From: Thermoplasmata archaeon
GTDB taxonomy: Archaea; Thermoplasmatota; Thermoplasmata; Lutacidiplasmatales; UBA184
Reading direction: 5' to 3'
DNA: 32,107 bases
NCBI GenBank assembly: GCA_030037815.1
Contig: JASHPZ010000032.1
Coordinates: 1 to 32,107 of the forward strand
Under the pieces are notes generated by a model. The model saw nothing but the letters and a program-made list of their open reading frames with translations, ran no database searches and had not been told where the DNA came from. Of the stretch, positions 1 through 9,462 are shown piece after piece; the first letter of the stretch is position 1, and every line of letters starts with the position of its first letter. The position numbers and the translations under genes are program-made.

Positions 1-741
1 GGCGGCCCCCGCGCGCAGGGCCCGCAGCGCCCCCGCCGGCAGTCGGCCGGCGAGCGAGTACGTCCGCACCACCGCCCGCGCGTCGCGGAACGTGGTCCGG
101 TCGGGAGTGGTGGGCCCCGACGCGATGTCCTCCGGGGGGTCGCCGACGACGTCCGAGATGGCAAGGGTCCCGAACCGTCGCGCGCGCAGGCGCTCGACCA
201 GGCGCCCGCCCTTGACCTGCGAGAGATGGCGCCGGATCGTGTTCATCGCGCCGATCGGGGCGCCGGAGTCGAGGAGGACCGCGGTCGCGCGGGCCAGGTC
301 CTCGGGGGTGACGGAGGGGATCGGCGCCTCGACCGAGGCGGACCCGCCGCCCGACACCAAGAACAGGACGACGTCCCGTGCGTCGGTGGCGCCCACGTAC
401 TCGAGCAACCGTGCGCCGGCGCGGAAGCTCCCGGGCCCGGGGACGGGGTGGTTCCCCTCGCACCGCTCGACGGGTCCCGCGGGGGGAGGGTACCCCGCGG
501 GGTAGAGCGCCAGCCCTTTCGTCCGGGGGCCCAGGAGCCCGAGCGCCGCGTCGGCGAGGGCGCCGGCGGCCTTGCCGAGCGCGACGACATGGGCCGAGCC
601 TCGGGGTCCGGGACGGAGCAGGCTCCCGCCGAGCCGGAACCCGCGGCCGACCGCCGTGACGTGGGTGCGCACGACGGTGCGCGGGTTCACGGCCCGGATC
701 GCCGCGAGCGCGATCGCCCGCGCGTCAGAATCGGGGTGCAT
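1..741 (-). CDS. Glycerate 2-kinase (DUF4147/MOFRL family), N-terminal part; runs off the left edge
   Basis: Manual minus-strand translation from ATG at 741: MHPDSDARAIALAAIRAVNPRTVVRTHV...VVALGKAAGALADAAL...EGNHPVPGPGS...VLFLVSGGGSA...IGAMNTIRRHLSQVKGGRL...ISDVVGDPPEDIASGPT. GKAA, NHP, SGGGSA and HLSxxKGG are typical of this family. Absent from the ORF track because it has no stop inside the window. Confidence 0.9.
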   Translation of the reverse strand, partial: MHPDSDARAIALAAIRAVNPRTVVRTHVTAVGRGFRLGGSLLRPGPRGSAHVVALGKAAGALADAALGLLGPRTKGLALYPAGYPPPAGPVERCEGNHPVPGPGSFRAGARLLEYVGATDARDVVLFLVSGGGSASVEAPIPSVTPEDLARATAVLLDSGAPIGAMNTIRRHLSQVKGGRLVERLRARRFGTLAISDVVGDPPEDIASGPTTPDRTTFRDARAVVRTYSLAGRLPAGALRALRAGAA

Positions 742-1921
742 CTCCGCCCTCGAGCGTGAAGCCGGGTCGGGGAGCGAAGGTCGGGGGCGGGCCCCGGAAC
801 CGACGGGGGTCGACCGGCCGGAGCCGCTCCATTTCGGCCGTTCCCTGGTTTGAGGCGATCGCCGCCGCCAGTCGTTCGGCGGCGCCGCCGGCGCGCATCA
901 CCCCGAAGCCGTTGAACCCGGTGATCGTGTAGAGTCCCGTCGCCTCCGGTACCGGCCCGACCAAGGGATGACGGTCCGGCGTCGACCCGCAGACCCCGGC
1001 CCACGCCCGGACGAGCTCGGCGTCCGCCCAGCCGGGGAACCGGTCGGCGAACGTCGCCGCGAGGTGCTCCACGAACGCGTCGTCCCCTCCGGTGGGGAAC
1101 CGGGTCGGGTCGACCTCGACGAGCTGGGTCCCGTCGCCCGCCAGGATGCGACCGGCCTCCTCGGGGCGGACGTAGACGTCCACGTCGAGGTCGTGGACCG
1201 ACGGGAAATCTCCGCCGGACGGGCTCGAGGGGCGGAGGATCGCGGCCTGGGTCCGGTACGGCGCGAGCGGCACGGGGTGCCCGACCGACGCGAGGAGACG
1301 CTTCGACCAGGCGCCGGCCGCGACGACCGCCGTCGGCGCGATGACCCTCCGTGCGCCGCTCTCGAGCGCCCATCCCGTCTCCGTGCGCGCGAAGGAGCCG
1401 AGCGGTCGTCCGAGGAGGAACTCGGCGCCGGCGACGCGGGCGCTCTCCGCGTAGATCTCGCCGATCGCGCTCGGGGCCACGACCCCGTCGTTCGGGCACC
1501 AGTTGGCGCCGAGGAGGCCGTCGTATCGCCCCCACGGGACCTTGTGGGCGAGTTCTTCCGCGTCGAGCGGCGCGACCGGCACCCCCCACGCGCGCAACCG
1601 GTCCGCGGTGTCCGTCAGGACCCGGGCCGCCGCCGGGTCGCGCGTCCACCGCGCGAAGCCGTTGGCGCGGTAGGCGGCCGGATTCCACCGCGCGGCGAGC
1701 CGGGCGTACTCGGTCTTCGAGTATCGGGTGACCTCGACGTCCCACGGGTCCCACAGCTGCTCGGTGACGATGCCCGCCGCGCGGCCCGTCGCCCCGGCGC
1801 CCGGGGTCTCCGGGTCGAACACCGCGACCGGGCCGACGCCGCGCTCGCAGAGGTGGTGGGCGAGCGCGCACCCGGCGATGCCGGCCCCCAGGACGAGGAC
1901 CTCGACGTGCTCCGCGGCCAC
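725..1921 (-). CDS. FAD-dependent oxidoreductase, DAO family (glycine/sarcosine oxidase-like)
   Basis: N-terminal dinucleotide motif VLVLGAGIAGCALAHHL; C-terminal GLYTITGFNGFGVMRAGGAAERLA. Stop overlaps the glycerate kinase start by 17 bp. Confidence 0.85.
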   Translation of the reverse strand: MAAEHVEVLVLGAGIAGCALAHHLCERGVGPVAVFDPETPGAGATGRAAGIVTEQLWDPWDVEVTRYSKTEYARLAARWNPAAYRANGFARWTRDPAAARVLTDTADRLRAWGVPVAPLDAEELAHKVPWGRYDGLLGANWCPNDGVVAPSAIGEIYAESARVAGAEFLLGRPLGSFARTETGWALESGARRVIAPTAVVAAGAWSKRLLASVGHPVPLAPYRTQAAILRPSSPSGGDFPSVHDLDVDVYVRPEEAGRILAGDGTQLVEVDPTRFPTGGDDAFVEHLAATFADRFPGWADAELVRAWAGVCGSTPDRHPLVGPVPEATGLYTITGFNGFGVMRAGGAAERLAAAIASNQGTAEMERLRPVDPRRFRGPPPTFAPRPGFTLEGGDAPRF

Positions 1922-1945
1922 CGCGCGGCCCGAGCGGCCGCCGGG

Positions 1946-2860
1946 TTAATACTGCGGCTTCGCGCGCGTGTACGCGTCCCGCAACGCCTGCGTGTCGACG
2001 TGCGTGTAGATCTGGGTCGTCGCCACCGAGGCGTGCCCGAGGAGCTTCTGGATGTACCGGATGTCGCAGCCGCGCGAAAGGAGGGCGGTCGCGAGCGTGT
2101 GCCGCAGCATGTGCGGGGTCACCCGTCGGGAGATCCCGGCCTCCTGGGCGGCTCGTCGCACGACCCGCTCGACCGTCACCGGTCCCACCGGGAACAACCG
2201 GGTCGAGCCCGTGTTCGCGAGCGAGCGGTCCGTCAGGTACCGGTCCAGCGCGGCGCGCGTCCGGTCCTCGAGCACGACCTCGCGGTCCTTGTCACCCTTG
2301 CCGCTGCGGACGTGGAGGACGTTCCGCTCGAACTCGAGGTCCTCGAGCATCAGGTGGCACAGTTCGCCGACGCGGAGCCCGCAGAACGCGAGGACGTGGA
2401 CGATCGCGCTGTCGCGCGGGGAGTCGTGGACGACCTCGAGCAGGCGGTGCATCTCCTCCTCGTTGAGGTAGCGGGGGAGCCGCTCGGGCCGGCGCGGCGG
2501 CTCCAGTTGGTCGGCGGTCGAGAGGCCGAAGCTCCGGAACAGGCACGTCAGGCCGCGGACCGTGGTGTAGAGGGAGTTCTTCGAGTAGTGTCGCTGGAGG
2601 ACGAGGTACTCCCGGAACGCCTCGAGGTCCCGCATGGTCGCCTCCTCGAGCGGCTTCTGCGAGAACGAGAGGTACGTCCGCGCGATGTGGCCGTACTGCT
2701 TCACCGTGCAGGGGCTGCGCTCCTGCGCCTGGAGCATCCGCTGGAACCGGTCGACCATGTCGGTCACGCTGAACGCCGATTCGACCGGAACTGGGCTCCC
2801 GAGCCCCCGCGTCTTTCGGCTCCCGGTCGGCGGGTGCGCGTACGGTGGGGTGGAGGCCAT
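1946..2860 (-). CDS. xerA: Tyrosine recombinase, XerA/XerC/D-like
   Basis: SAM-like N-terminal domain; catalytic residues in FCGLRVGEL, SGKGDKDR, HMLRHTLAT, LGHASVATTQIYTHV. Confidence 0.85.
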   Translation of the reverse strand: MASTPPYAHPPTGSRKTRGLGSPVPVESAFSVTDMVDRFQRMLQAQERSPCTVKQYGHIARTYLSFSQKPLEEATMRDLEAFREYLVLQRHYSKNSLYTTVRGLTCLFRSFGLSTADQLEPPRRPERLPRYLNEEEMHRLLEVVHDSPRDSAIVHVLAFCGLRVGELCHLMLEDLEFERNVLHVRSGKGDKDREVVLEDRTRAALDRYLTDRSLANTGSTRLFPVGPVTVERVVRRAAQEAGISRRVTPHMLRHTLATALLSRGCDIRYIQKLLGHASVATTQIYTHVDTQALRDAYTRAKPQY

Positions 2861-2958
2861 CGGGCGGTCGTTTTTCGGGGAACGCCTCTTAATCGTATGC
2901 GCGCAGTGGAACGGCGGCCGGCCCTTCGCTAAATAGCGACGGCCCGTTCGCCCGACCC

Positions 2959-3891
2959 GTGCGCTGTTCGGCCTGCGACGCCCCCGCGATCGTCGACCAA
3001 CCGTACCGGGGACGGCACAGCTGCGCCGCCCACCTGACCGCCTCCGTCGACGAACGGTTCCGGCGGGCGATGCACCGCCAGCTCCCGCGGTTCTCGGGCG
3101 GGACGGTCGCCGTGGCGCTCTCGGGCGGGAAGGACTCCGCGGTCGCGCTCCGGCTCACCCACCGCTACTTTCAGCGGCGGCCGACCGTGCGGGTCGTCGC
3201 GATCAGCGTGGACGAAGGGATCGCCGGCTACCGGTCGGCCACGCTCGACGCCGCCCGGGCGTTGACCGCGTCGCTCGGCGTGCCGCACCGGGTCGTGCGG
3301 GCGGCCGAGGAGCTGGGCACGACCACCGACGCGCACGCGGTCTCGGACGCGGCCCCGCCGTGCTCGTACTGCGGCGTCTGGCGACGCCAGCTCCTCAACC
3401 GCGCGGCGCGCACCGAGGGCGCGGACGCGCTCGTGCTCGGTTTCAACCTGGATGACCTCGCCCAGACCGTGCTGATGAACCTCGTCCGCGGCGACCTCGA
3501 CCGCGTGGCCCGGATGGCGCCGCACCGGGTGCGGCAGGCCGGCCTCGTGCCGCGGGTCGCGCCCCTCGCGGACGTACCCGAGCGGGAGGTGTACCTCTAC
3601 GCCCGCGCGTCCGGGATCCCGTTCGACCACTCGGAGTGCCCGCACGCGGGACGGGCGCTCCGGAACCGGTTCCGGGAGATCGTCTGGGACCTCGAGGAGG
3701 CCCAACCGGGAACCCGGCAGTCGCTCCTGCGCACCCACGACCGTCTCGTCGACCTGATGCAGCAGGAAGGGGACGCGGGCGCCCCGCAACGCTGCCGCGC
3801 CTGCGGGGAGCCTGCGTCGAGCGACCTCTGCCGCGCGTGCGAGTACCTCCAGGTCGCTCCCAACCCGTCCCTCGCCCCGGAGGCGCCGTGA
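2959..3891 (+). CDS. tRNA 2-thiolation protein, TtuA/Ncs6 (CTU1) family
   Basis: CxxC zinc motifs at both ends (CSACDAPA, CRACGEPASSDLCRAC), PP-loop ALSGGKDSAVAL, internal CSYCGVWRR, GFNLDDLAQTVLMNL. GTG start. Confidence 0.88.
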   Translation: MRCSACDAPAIVDQPYRGRHSCAAHLTASVDERFRRAMHRQLPRFSGGTVAVALSGGKDSAVALRLTHRYFQRRPTVRVVAISVDEGIAGYRSATLDAARALTASLGVPHRVVRAAEELGTTTDAHAVSDAAPPCSYCGVWRRQLLNRAARTEGADALVLGFNLDDLAQTVLMNLVRGDLDRVARMAPHRVRQAGLVPRVAPLADVPEREVYLYARASGIPFDHSECPHAGRALRNRFREIVWDLEEAQPGTRQSLLRTHDRLVDLMQQEGDAGAPQRCRACGEPASSDLCRACEYLQVAPNPSLAPEAP

Positions 3892-4784
3892 GCGACCCGA
3901 CACCGCCGGGCGACCCGCGAGCCTCGGTACGCCGTCGCGTGTTCGTGGTCGGCGCCGGCATCATGGGGAGCGGGATCGCCGCGCAGTGCGCGCTCGCCGG
4001 GTATCCGGTCACCCTCGAGGACGTGTCGGAGGAGCTCGCCCGCAAGGGGCTCGCGAACGTCGGGCGCGCGTTCGACCACGCGGTCTCGCGCCAGAAGCTC
4101 GGGGCCGGAGACCGGGAGGCGGCGCTCGCCCGCATCGACGTCGCGATCGGGCTACGTCGGGCGGACTCCGCCGAGATCGTGGTCGAGGCCGCCCCGGAGA
4201 ACCTCGACCTGAAACGCCGGCTGTTCCACGACCTCGAGGAGGCGGCCGCACCCGGCGCCATCCTGGCGTCCAACACGTCGTCGCTCCCGATCACGGCGAT
4301 CGGACAGGAGTTGAAGGACCCCGGTCGGCTGGTCGGGTTGCATTTCTTCAACCCGGTGCTCCAGATGCCGCTCATCGAACTGATCCCGGGACACCGCACC
4401 CGACCCGACGTCGTCGCCTCCACGCGCGCGTTCGCGGAGAGCTTGGGGAAGACGGTCGTGACGAGCGCGGACACGCCCGGGTTCGTTACGACGCGCGCGC
4501 TCGCCGTCCTGCTGAACGAAGCCGCCTGGATGCTCTACGAGGGCGTCGCGACGCGGGACGACATCGACGCGGCGTACAAGCTCGGCTTCCACCATCCGAT
4601 GGGGCCGTTCGAGCTCGCGGACCTGGTCGGCCTCGACACCGCGCTCGCGATCCTGGACGTGCTCTGGGACGGGTTCCGCGACAGCAAGTACCGCGCCTGT
4701 CCGCTCCTCCGCACGATGGTCTCCGCGAAGAAGCTCGGCCGGAAGACCGGTGAGGGGTTCTACCCCTACCCGGCGCGCCCATGA
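3888..4784 (+). CDS. 3-hydroxyacyl-CoA (3-hydroxybutyryl-CoA) dehydrogenase
   Basis: VFVVGAGIMGSGIAAQCALAGYPVTLEDVS; ILASNTSSLPITAIG; GLHFFNPVLQMPLIELIPG; DTPGFVTTRAL; HHPMGPFELADLVGLD. GTG start at 3888 overlapping the previous stop (GTGA). Confidence 0.93.
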   Translation: MSDPTPPGDPRASVRRRVFVVGAGIMGSGIAAQCALAGYPVTLEDVSEELARKGLANVGRAFDHAVSRQKLGAGDREAALARIDVAIGLRRADSAEIVVEAAPENLDLKRRLFHDLEEAAAPGAILASNTSSLPITAIGQELKDPGRLVGLHFFNPVLQMPLIELIPGHRTRPDVVASTRAFAESLGKTVVTSADTPGFVTTRALAVLLNEAAWMLYEGVATRDDIDAAYKLGFHHPMGPFELADLVGLDTALAILDVLWDGFRDSKYRACPLLRTMVSAKKLGRKTGEGFYPYPARP

Positions 4785-5620
4785 GCTTCGTCAACGACCT
4801 CGCGGACTTCGTCCTCCTGATCCTGGTCGCGCTCATCCCCGCGCTGCTCTACCTGAGCTGGATCCGTCGGGCCGAGCGGGTCGGCACCGAGTCTTGGGGG
4901 AGCCTCCTCGGCGCGTTCGCCTACGGCGCCCTGTTCGCGACGTTCGTCGCCGCGATTCTCGAGACGGTGATCGTCTCGGTCGGGACGTCCGTCAGCCAGA
5001 GCTACCCCGGGCCCGAGTTCGTCTTCCTGAACGGCAACTCCCCGGCGGGGGCGTTCTTCCTCGTCCTCGTGGTCGCCCCGTTCGTCGAGGAGGCGCTGAA
5101 GGGCGCCGGCGTCGCGACGCGCTCGAAACTCATCCGCCGGCTCGCCGACGGGCCGGTGCTCGGTTCCTCGGTCGGGCTCGGGTTCGGGTTCTTCGAGACG
5201 TTCCTCTACGGGCTCGGCGCGTGGGTCGTCGGCGGCCTCGCCGCGGGCATCGCGCTGATCGCGATCCGGTCGGTGTCGAGCGTCCTCCTCCACGGCAGCT
5301 CGACCGGGATGTTCGGCTACGGGTTCGCGCGCTCGAAGTTGAACGCGGGAGGTCCCGGGTCCGGGAGCTACTACCTCCTCGCGGTCGGCATGCACGCGAG
5401 CTTCAACTCCCTCGCGTCGCTCGCGGCGATCCTGCCGTTCCTCGGGATCGGCGGGGTCGCGGTCGACGCGGCCAGCCTGATCGCCCTCGCGGCCGCGATC
5501 GCGTTCGCGATCCTCGCGATCGAGCACGTCCGCGCGATCATCGAGTCGGCGGACTACCCCGCGTTGATCGGGTCGACGCGCTACCGGCCGGCCGCCGGGC
5601 GCCCCCCGTCGGGCCGCTAA
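4781..5620 (+). CDS. PrsW-family (M82) intramembrane protease-like membrane protein
   Basis: Multi-TM; APFVEEALKG, GFGFFETFLYG, LLHGSSTGMFGYG, GMHASFNSLAS match the Glu-Glu/His signature motifs of PrsW-type proteases. Confidence 0.75.
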   Translation: MSFVNDLADFVLLILVALIPALLYLSWIRRAERVGTESWGSLLGAFAYGALFATFVAAILETVIVSVGTSVSQSYPGPEFVFLNGNSPAGAFFLVLVVAPFVEEALKGAGVATRSKLIRRLADGPVLGSSVGLGFGFFETFLYGLGAWVVGGLAAGIALIAIRSVSSVLLHGSSTGMFGYGFARSKLNAGGPGSGSYYLLAVGMHASFNSLASLAAILPFLGIGGVAVDAASLIALAAAIAFAILAIEHVRAIIESADYPALIGSTRYRPAAGRPPSGR

Positions 5621-6024
5621 GGCGGGGACGGCGGCGGCGGGTTCGATTCGGAGCGCCGGCGCCACGCCGACTCGCCGATGGAGCGGTAGACCGACTCCGC
5701 CTCGTCCGGCGGCGCGGCCTCGCCCGACTGCCCGACGTCGCGGATGCGGGCCTTCTTGAGGAGCCAGTAGTGGATCCGCCACGTCTTGCCGCGCGAGACG
5801 GTCGCGTCCTCCTCCTCGCTCGTGAGGAGGCCCTCCTCCTCGAGCTGGTAGAACCGGTCGCGGTCCTCGCTCGAGAGCTTGTTGTCGAGCACGGAGTCGT
5901 CGGCGCCGAAGTAGCCGAGCACCATCCGGGCCGTCGGCCGCGCGTCCTGCGCCGGCATCTTGCCGTGCGCGACCAGGGTGCGCTCGATCGCGCGGGTCAG
6001 CTCGGGCTCGGTGATCGACCCCAT
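5617..6024 (-). CDS. Conserved-looking small helix-rich protein, possible HTH (DUF6015-like)
   Basis: 135 aa, convergent with the PrsW-like gene; LTRAIERTLVAHGKM...LEEEGLLTSEEEDATVSRGKTWRIHYWLLKKARI looks winged-helix-like. Family name is from memory and uncertain. Confidence 0.55.
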   Translation of the reverse strand: MGSITEPELTRAIERTLVAHGKMPAQDARPTARMVLGYFGADDSVLDNKLSSEDRDRFYQLEEEGLLTSEEEDATVSRGKTWRIHYWLLKKARIRDVGQSGEAAPPDEAESVYRSIGESAWRRRSESNPPPPSPP

Positions 6025-6096
6025 CGTCCTGACCTCGGCGGGGAGGGCCGCGGCGAGTAATTAGGGTGTCCGGCCCGAGATATCCGTCACGGTCAA

Positions 6097-7347
6097 GTGG
6101 GCGGCCCGGGTCGGCCGGCCGTGGCGACGCCGGTGACGTTCGACCCGTCGCCGGAGGCCCTCGCGGTCGCCCGGCGGGCGCTCGCGCGCGGGCTATGCGC
6201 CGAGTGCTTCGGCCGGCTGTTCGGCCGGATGGGCCACGGCCTGACGAACCCGGAGCGCGCGCAGCGGCTCGCCGCGGCGCTCTCCGAGCCGCTCCCCCCC
6301 GCCGCGTCCCCCTGTCCGGTGTGCGGCGGCGCGTTCGAACGGATCCCGGTCTGGGTCGACCGCGCGCGGCGCGCGACCGAGGGGTACGAGTGGCATCGGT
6401 TCACGTGCGGGTCCCGTTGGGACCCGGAGCGGCTCGCGGGCGAGGAGGCCGTGTGGAGCGAGGTCGGCACGGAGTGGGCCGAGAGCCTCCGTTCGGCGTT
6501 CAACCGGGAGTGGGGGAAGGCGGTCGAGGCGGCCACGGGGGCTTCCGGAGGCCCGGACCGGCCCGACGTCGTCCTCCTGGCCGACCTGCCGGTCGGGCGG
6601 GTCGAACTCACCGTGCAACCGCTCTACCTCCGAGGCCGGTACCGCAAGCTCGACCGCACCCTTCCCCAGACGCGATGGCCGTGCCGACGGTGCGGCGGTC
6701 GCGGGTGCACGACGTGCGGCGGCACCGGCAAGACGTACCCCACCAGCGTCGAGGAGCTCGTCGCGGCCCCGTTCGTGCGCGCGGCCCAGGCGGAAGGGAC
6801 CCGGTTCCACGGGATGGGCCGCGAGGACATCGACGCGCGGATGCTCGGGCGGGGCCGCCCGTTCGTCCTCGAACTCCTCCGGCCGAAGGTGCGGACGATC
6901 GACCTCGCGCCCCCGCTCGACCCGGAGGCCCGCGACCGGGTGGAGGTGGACGGGCTCCGGTTCGCCGTCGCGGAGGAGGTGGTCGCCGTGAAGGAGGCGG
7001 CGCCCGAGAAGAGCTACCGCGTCGGCGTCCTCGGCGACGTCCCGGTGGGAAAGGTTAATGAGGCCCTCGACCTCGCGCTCGCCCGAGCGATCGCCCAGCG
7101 CACACCGACGCGGGTCGCCCACCGTCGGTCCGACCGCGTTCGTACGCGTCGGATCGTCGCGGCGCGACTGGTGGAGGCCGTGGACGGGCGGTTCACGCTC
7201 GACCTGAGGACCGAGGCGGGAACCTACGTCAAGGAGTGGGTGGAAGGAGATGGAGGACGCACCGACCCGAGTCTCGCCGCGATGGTCGGCGTCCCCTTGA
7301 AGATCGAGTTCCTCGACGTCCTCGAGATCCACGATTCGGAGGAGTAG
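6097..7347 (+). CDS. pus10: tRNA pseudouridine(54/55) synthase Pus10
   Basis: N-terminal CAECFGRLFGRMGHGLTNPERA; WPCRRCGGRGCTTCGGTGKTYPTSVEELV; GREDIDARMLGRGRPFVLEL; C-terminal TYVKEWVEGDGGRTDPSLAAMVG. Confidence 0.92.
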   Translation: MGGPGRPAVATPVTFDPSPEALAVARRALARGLCAECFGRLFGRMGHGLTNPERAQRLAAALSEPLPPAASPCPVCGGAFERIPVWVDRARRATEGYEWHRFTCGSRWDPERLAGEEAVWSEVGTEWAESLRSAFNREWGKAVEAATGASGGPDRPDVVLLADLPVGRVELTVQPLYLRGRYRKLDRTLPQTRWPCRRCGGRGCTTCGGTGKTYPTSVEELVAAPFVRAAQAEGTRFHGMGREDIDARMLGRGRPFVLELLRPKVRTIDLAPPLDPEARDRVEVDGLRFAVAEEVVAVKEAAPEKSYRVGVLGDVPVGKVNEALDLALARAIAQRTPTRVAHRRSDRVRTRRIVAARLVEAVDGRFTLDLRTEAGTYVKEWVEGDGGRTDPSLAAMVGVPLKIEFLDVLEIHDSEE

Positions 7348-7659
7348 ATGGTCAAGAGCTCGAAGGGGTTCCGCTCGCGCTCCCGCGGGACGTTCACGAA
7401 GGAGGTCCGCGAGCGCGGGCTCCCACCGGTGACCCGGTTCCTGCGCGAGTTCGAGATCGGCGAGAAGGTGATCGTCCGCCTCGAGCCGTCCGACCCGCAC
7501 GGCCAGCCGCACCCGCGCTATCAGGGGCGGACGTGCACGGTCATCGCCCGCAGCGGGCGGGCGTACCGCATCGAGTTCCTGGACGGCGGCAAGCGCAAGG
7601 AGCTGGTCGCGACCCCGATCCACCTCGTCCCCGCGGGCGGAGGTCGGCGCGATGCCTGA
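7348..7659 (+). CDS. rpl21e: 50S ribosomal protein L21e (eL21)
   Basis: MVKSSKGFRSRSRGTFTKEVRERGLPPVTRFLREFEIGEKVIVRLEPS...GMPHPRYQGRTCTV-type sequence; syntenic with rpoF. Confidence 0.92.
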   Translation: MVKSSKGFRSRSRGTFTKEVRERGLPPVTRFLREFEIGEKVIVRLEPSDPHGQPHPRYQGRTCTVIARSGRAYRIEFLDGGKRKELVATPIHLVPAGGGRRDA

Positions 7660-7966
7660 CCCGGTACCGCTCTCCCGCGTGAAGGACCTCCTCGCCGAGG
7701 AGGCGACCCGCCGGACGCTGCCGCGCGAGGCGGCGCTGGCGCTCCAGCACGCCGAGCTGTTCGCCCGGTTGCCGTCCGACGCGACCGAGAAGCTGATCGC
7801 CGAGCTCCGGACGGTGCCGTCCGTGGACGCCGGCCTCGCCGTGAAGATCGCCGACACGCTGCCCCAGTATCCCGAGGAGATCCGGCTCCTGTTCTCGAAG
7901 GAGCGGATCGCATTGGACGAGGCGCAGGTCACCCGCCTGCTCGAGATCCTCGCGCAACACCGATGA
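7652..7966 (+). CDS. rpoF: DNA-directed RNA polymerase subunit F (Rpb4-like)
   Basis: Small helical protein between eL21 and DUF655; ...VDAGLAVKIADTLPQYPEEIRLLFSKERIALDEAQVTRLLEIL matches the RpoF C-terminus. Confidence 0.88.
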   Translation: MPDPVPLSRVKDLLAEEATRRTLPREAALALQHAELFARLPSDATEKLIAELRTVPSVDAGLAVKIADTLPQYPEEIRLLFSKERIALDEAQVTRLLEILAQHR

Positions 7967-7981
7967 GCCGGGGGCCGACCC

Positions 7982-8527
7982 GTGGAGAACTTCGCGTACA
8001 TCTTGGATTACCTGCCGAACGGCCGGCAGACGGAGCGCGGGTTCCACCGCGAGCCGCTCGCCCTCGCGATCGGTGAGACCGAACTGAAACTGTTCGAGAT
8101 CGTCCCGAAGCCGGGCGTCGCCTTCACGGTCGGACAACGCATCCCGCTCCTCCCCGCGGGGACGACCGCGCCGCCGATCGACCACGTGCGCCGCCGCCTC
8201 ACGTTCGACGAGCTCACCGTCACCGCCCGCACGGAGCTCCCGACGGCGCTCGAAGCGATCGTGCGCGAGAACCCGGCCCGCTTCCTCCGCTTCTTCAACG
8301 AGGCGCCGGCCGTCTCCCGCCGGTTCCACCTCCTCGAGCTCCTGCCCGGGATCGGGAAGAAGACGATGCAGCAGATCGTGGACGAGCGCCGGCGCGCTCC
8401 GTTCACCTCGTTCGAGGAGATGGAGCGCCGCCTCCACCTGAAGAGCCCCGAGAAGCTCCTGGTCGGCCGGATCGAGCAGGAACTGAGCGGTGTCGAGGAC
8501 AAGTACCGCCTCTTCGTCGCCCCCTAG
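7982..8527 (+). CDS. DUF655 family protein (OB/HhH nucleic-acid-binding)
   Basis: ENFAYILDYLPNG...; HLLELLPGIGKKTMQQIVDERRRAPFTSFEEMERR (helix-hairpin-helix); standard archaeal position between rpoF and ksgA. Confidence 0.88.
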   Translation: MENFAYILDYLPNGRQTERGFHREPLALAIGETELKLFEIVPKPGVAFTVGQRIPLLPAGTTAPPIDHVRRRLTFDELTVTARTELPTALEAIVRENPARFLRFFNEAPAVSRRFHLLELLPGIGKKTMQQIVDERRRAPFTSFEEMERRLHLKSPEKLLVGRIEQELSGVEDKYRLFVAP

Positions 8528-9383
8528 CCCCTCGGGCGTCCCCGCGCGCGCGGAGGACGTCCGCGCGACGCTCGAGCGGCTCGGCGTCCGCCCGACGCGG
8601 GCGATGGGGCAATCGTTCCTGACCGACCCGTTCGTCGCGGACGCCGAGGCCGCGCTCGCCGAGTGGTCGCCGGGCCAGCGCGTAGTCGAGGTCGGGGGCG
8701 GCCTCGGGATCCTGACGGAGGCGCTCCTCCGCCGCGGGGTCTCCCCCCTGACGGTCGTCGAGCGCGACCCGCGGCTCGCCCGGTTCCTCCGGACGACGTT
8801 CGGCGACCGCGTCACGGTCGAGACCGCCGACGCCCTCGAAATGCCCGCGCCTCGGGCGGAGTGCGTCATCGGCAACCTGCCGTACTCGGTCGCCACGCCG
8901 ATCCTGATCCGGCTGTTCCGACTCCGGATCCCGCGGGTCGTCTTCCTCGTCCAGCGCGAGGTCGCCGAACGCCTCGCGGCCGGCCCGGGGACCAAGGCGT
9001 ACGGGCGGCTCTCGATCCTCGCCCGGTGCTTCGGTTCGGTCGAGCTGTTCCGGGTCGTGCCCCCGGAGGCGTTCTCCCCCGCGCCCGAGGTGGAGAGCCG
9101 CTTGGGCGTCCACGTGGCGGCGCCGGGGGCGCTCCCGGTGGGTTCGGTCGAGGCCCTGGAGCAGGTCGTGCGCGTCCTGTTCTCGTCCCGCCGCAAGCAG
9201 CTCGGGAACCTCTTGCCCCGCGCGTTCCCGAACCGCGACGCGGCCGCGCGCGCGGCGGAGGCGGCCGACTGGCCGTCCGGCTGGGAACAGCTGCGGCCCG
9301 AGAACCTCCCGCCGGAGGCGTATTTCCGGCTCGTACGGGTCCTCGAGTCCGCCCCGCATCGGGCGCGAACCGCGAACGGTTGA
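8490..9383 (+). CDS. ksgA: 16S rRNA dimethyladenosine transferase KsgA/RsmA
   Basis: MGQSFLTDPFVADAE, VVEVGGGLGILTEALL, VIGNLPYSVATPILIRL. Start codon uncertain (GTG at 8490 or further in). Confidence 0.93.
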   Translation: MSRTSTASSSPPSPSGVPARAEDVRATLERLGVRPTRAMGQSFLTDPFVADAEAALAEWSPGQRVVEVGGGLGILTEALLRRGVSPLTVVERDPRLARFLRTTFGDRVTVETADALEMPAPRAECVIGNLPYSVATPILIRLFRLRIPRVVFLVQREVAERLAAGPGTKAYGRLSILARCFGSVELFRVVPPEAFSPAPEVESRLGVHVAAPGALPVGSVEALEQVVRVLFSSRRKQLGNLLPRAFPNRDAAARAAEAADWPSGWEQLRPENLPPEAYFRLVRVLESAPHRARTANG

Positions 9384-9462
9384 CCAGCGTCCGCGCCGCA
9401 AACTGGCCGAGCGACCGACCCTCGTCCCGCCGCGCTCATGAGCGCGGACGGCCCTGTCGGCC

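Noticed and set aside
5635-5665. tRNA T-loop-like ggttcgattc
   Set aside because: Flanking bases do not form a T-stem (gcggg versus cggag), and no acceptor, D or anticodon arm is found; it lies in or near coding sequence.
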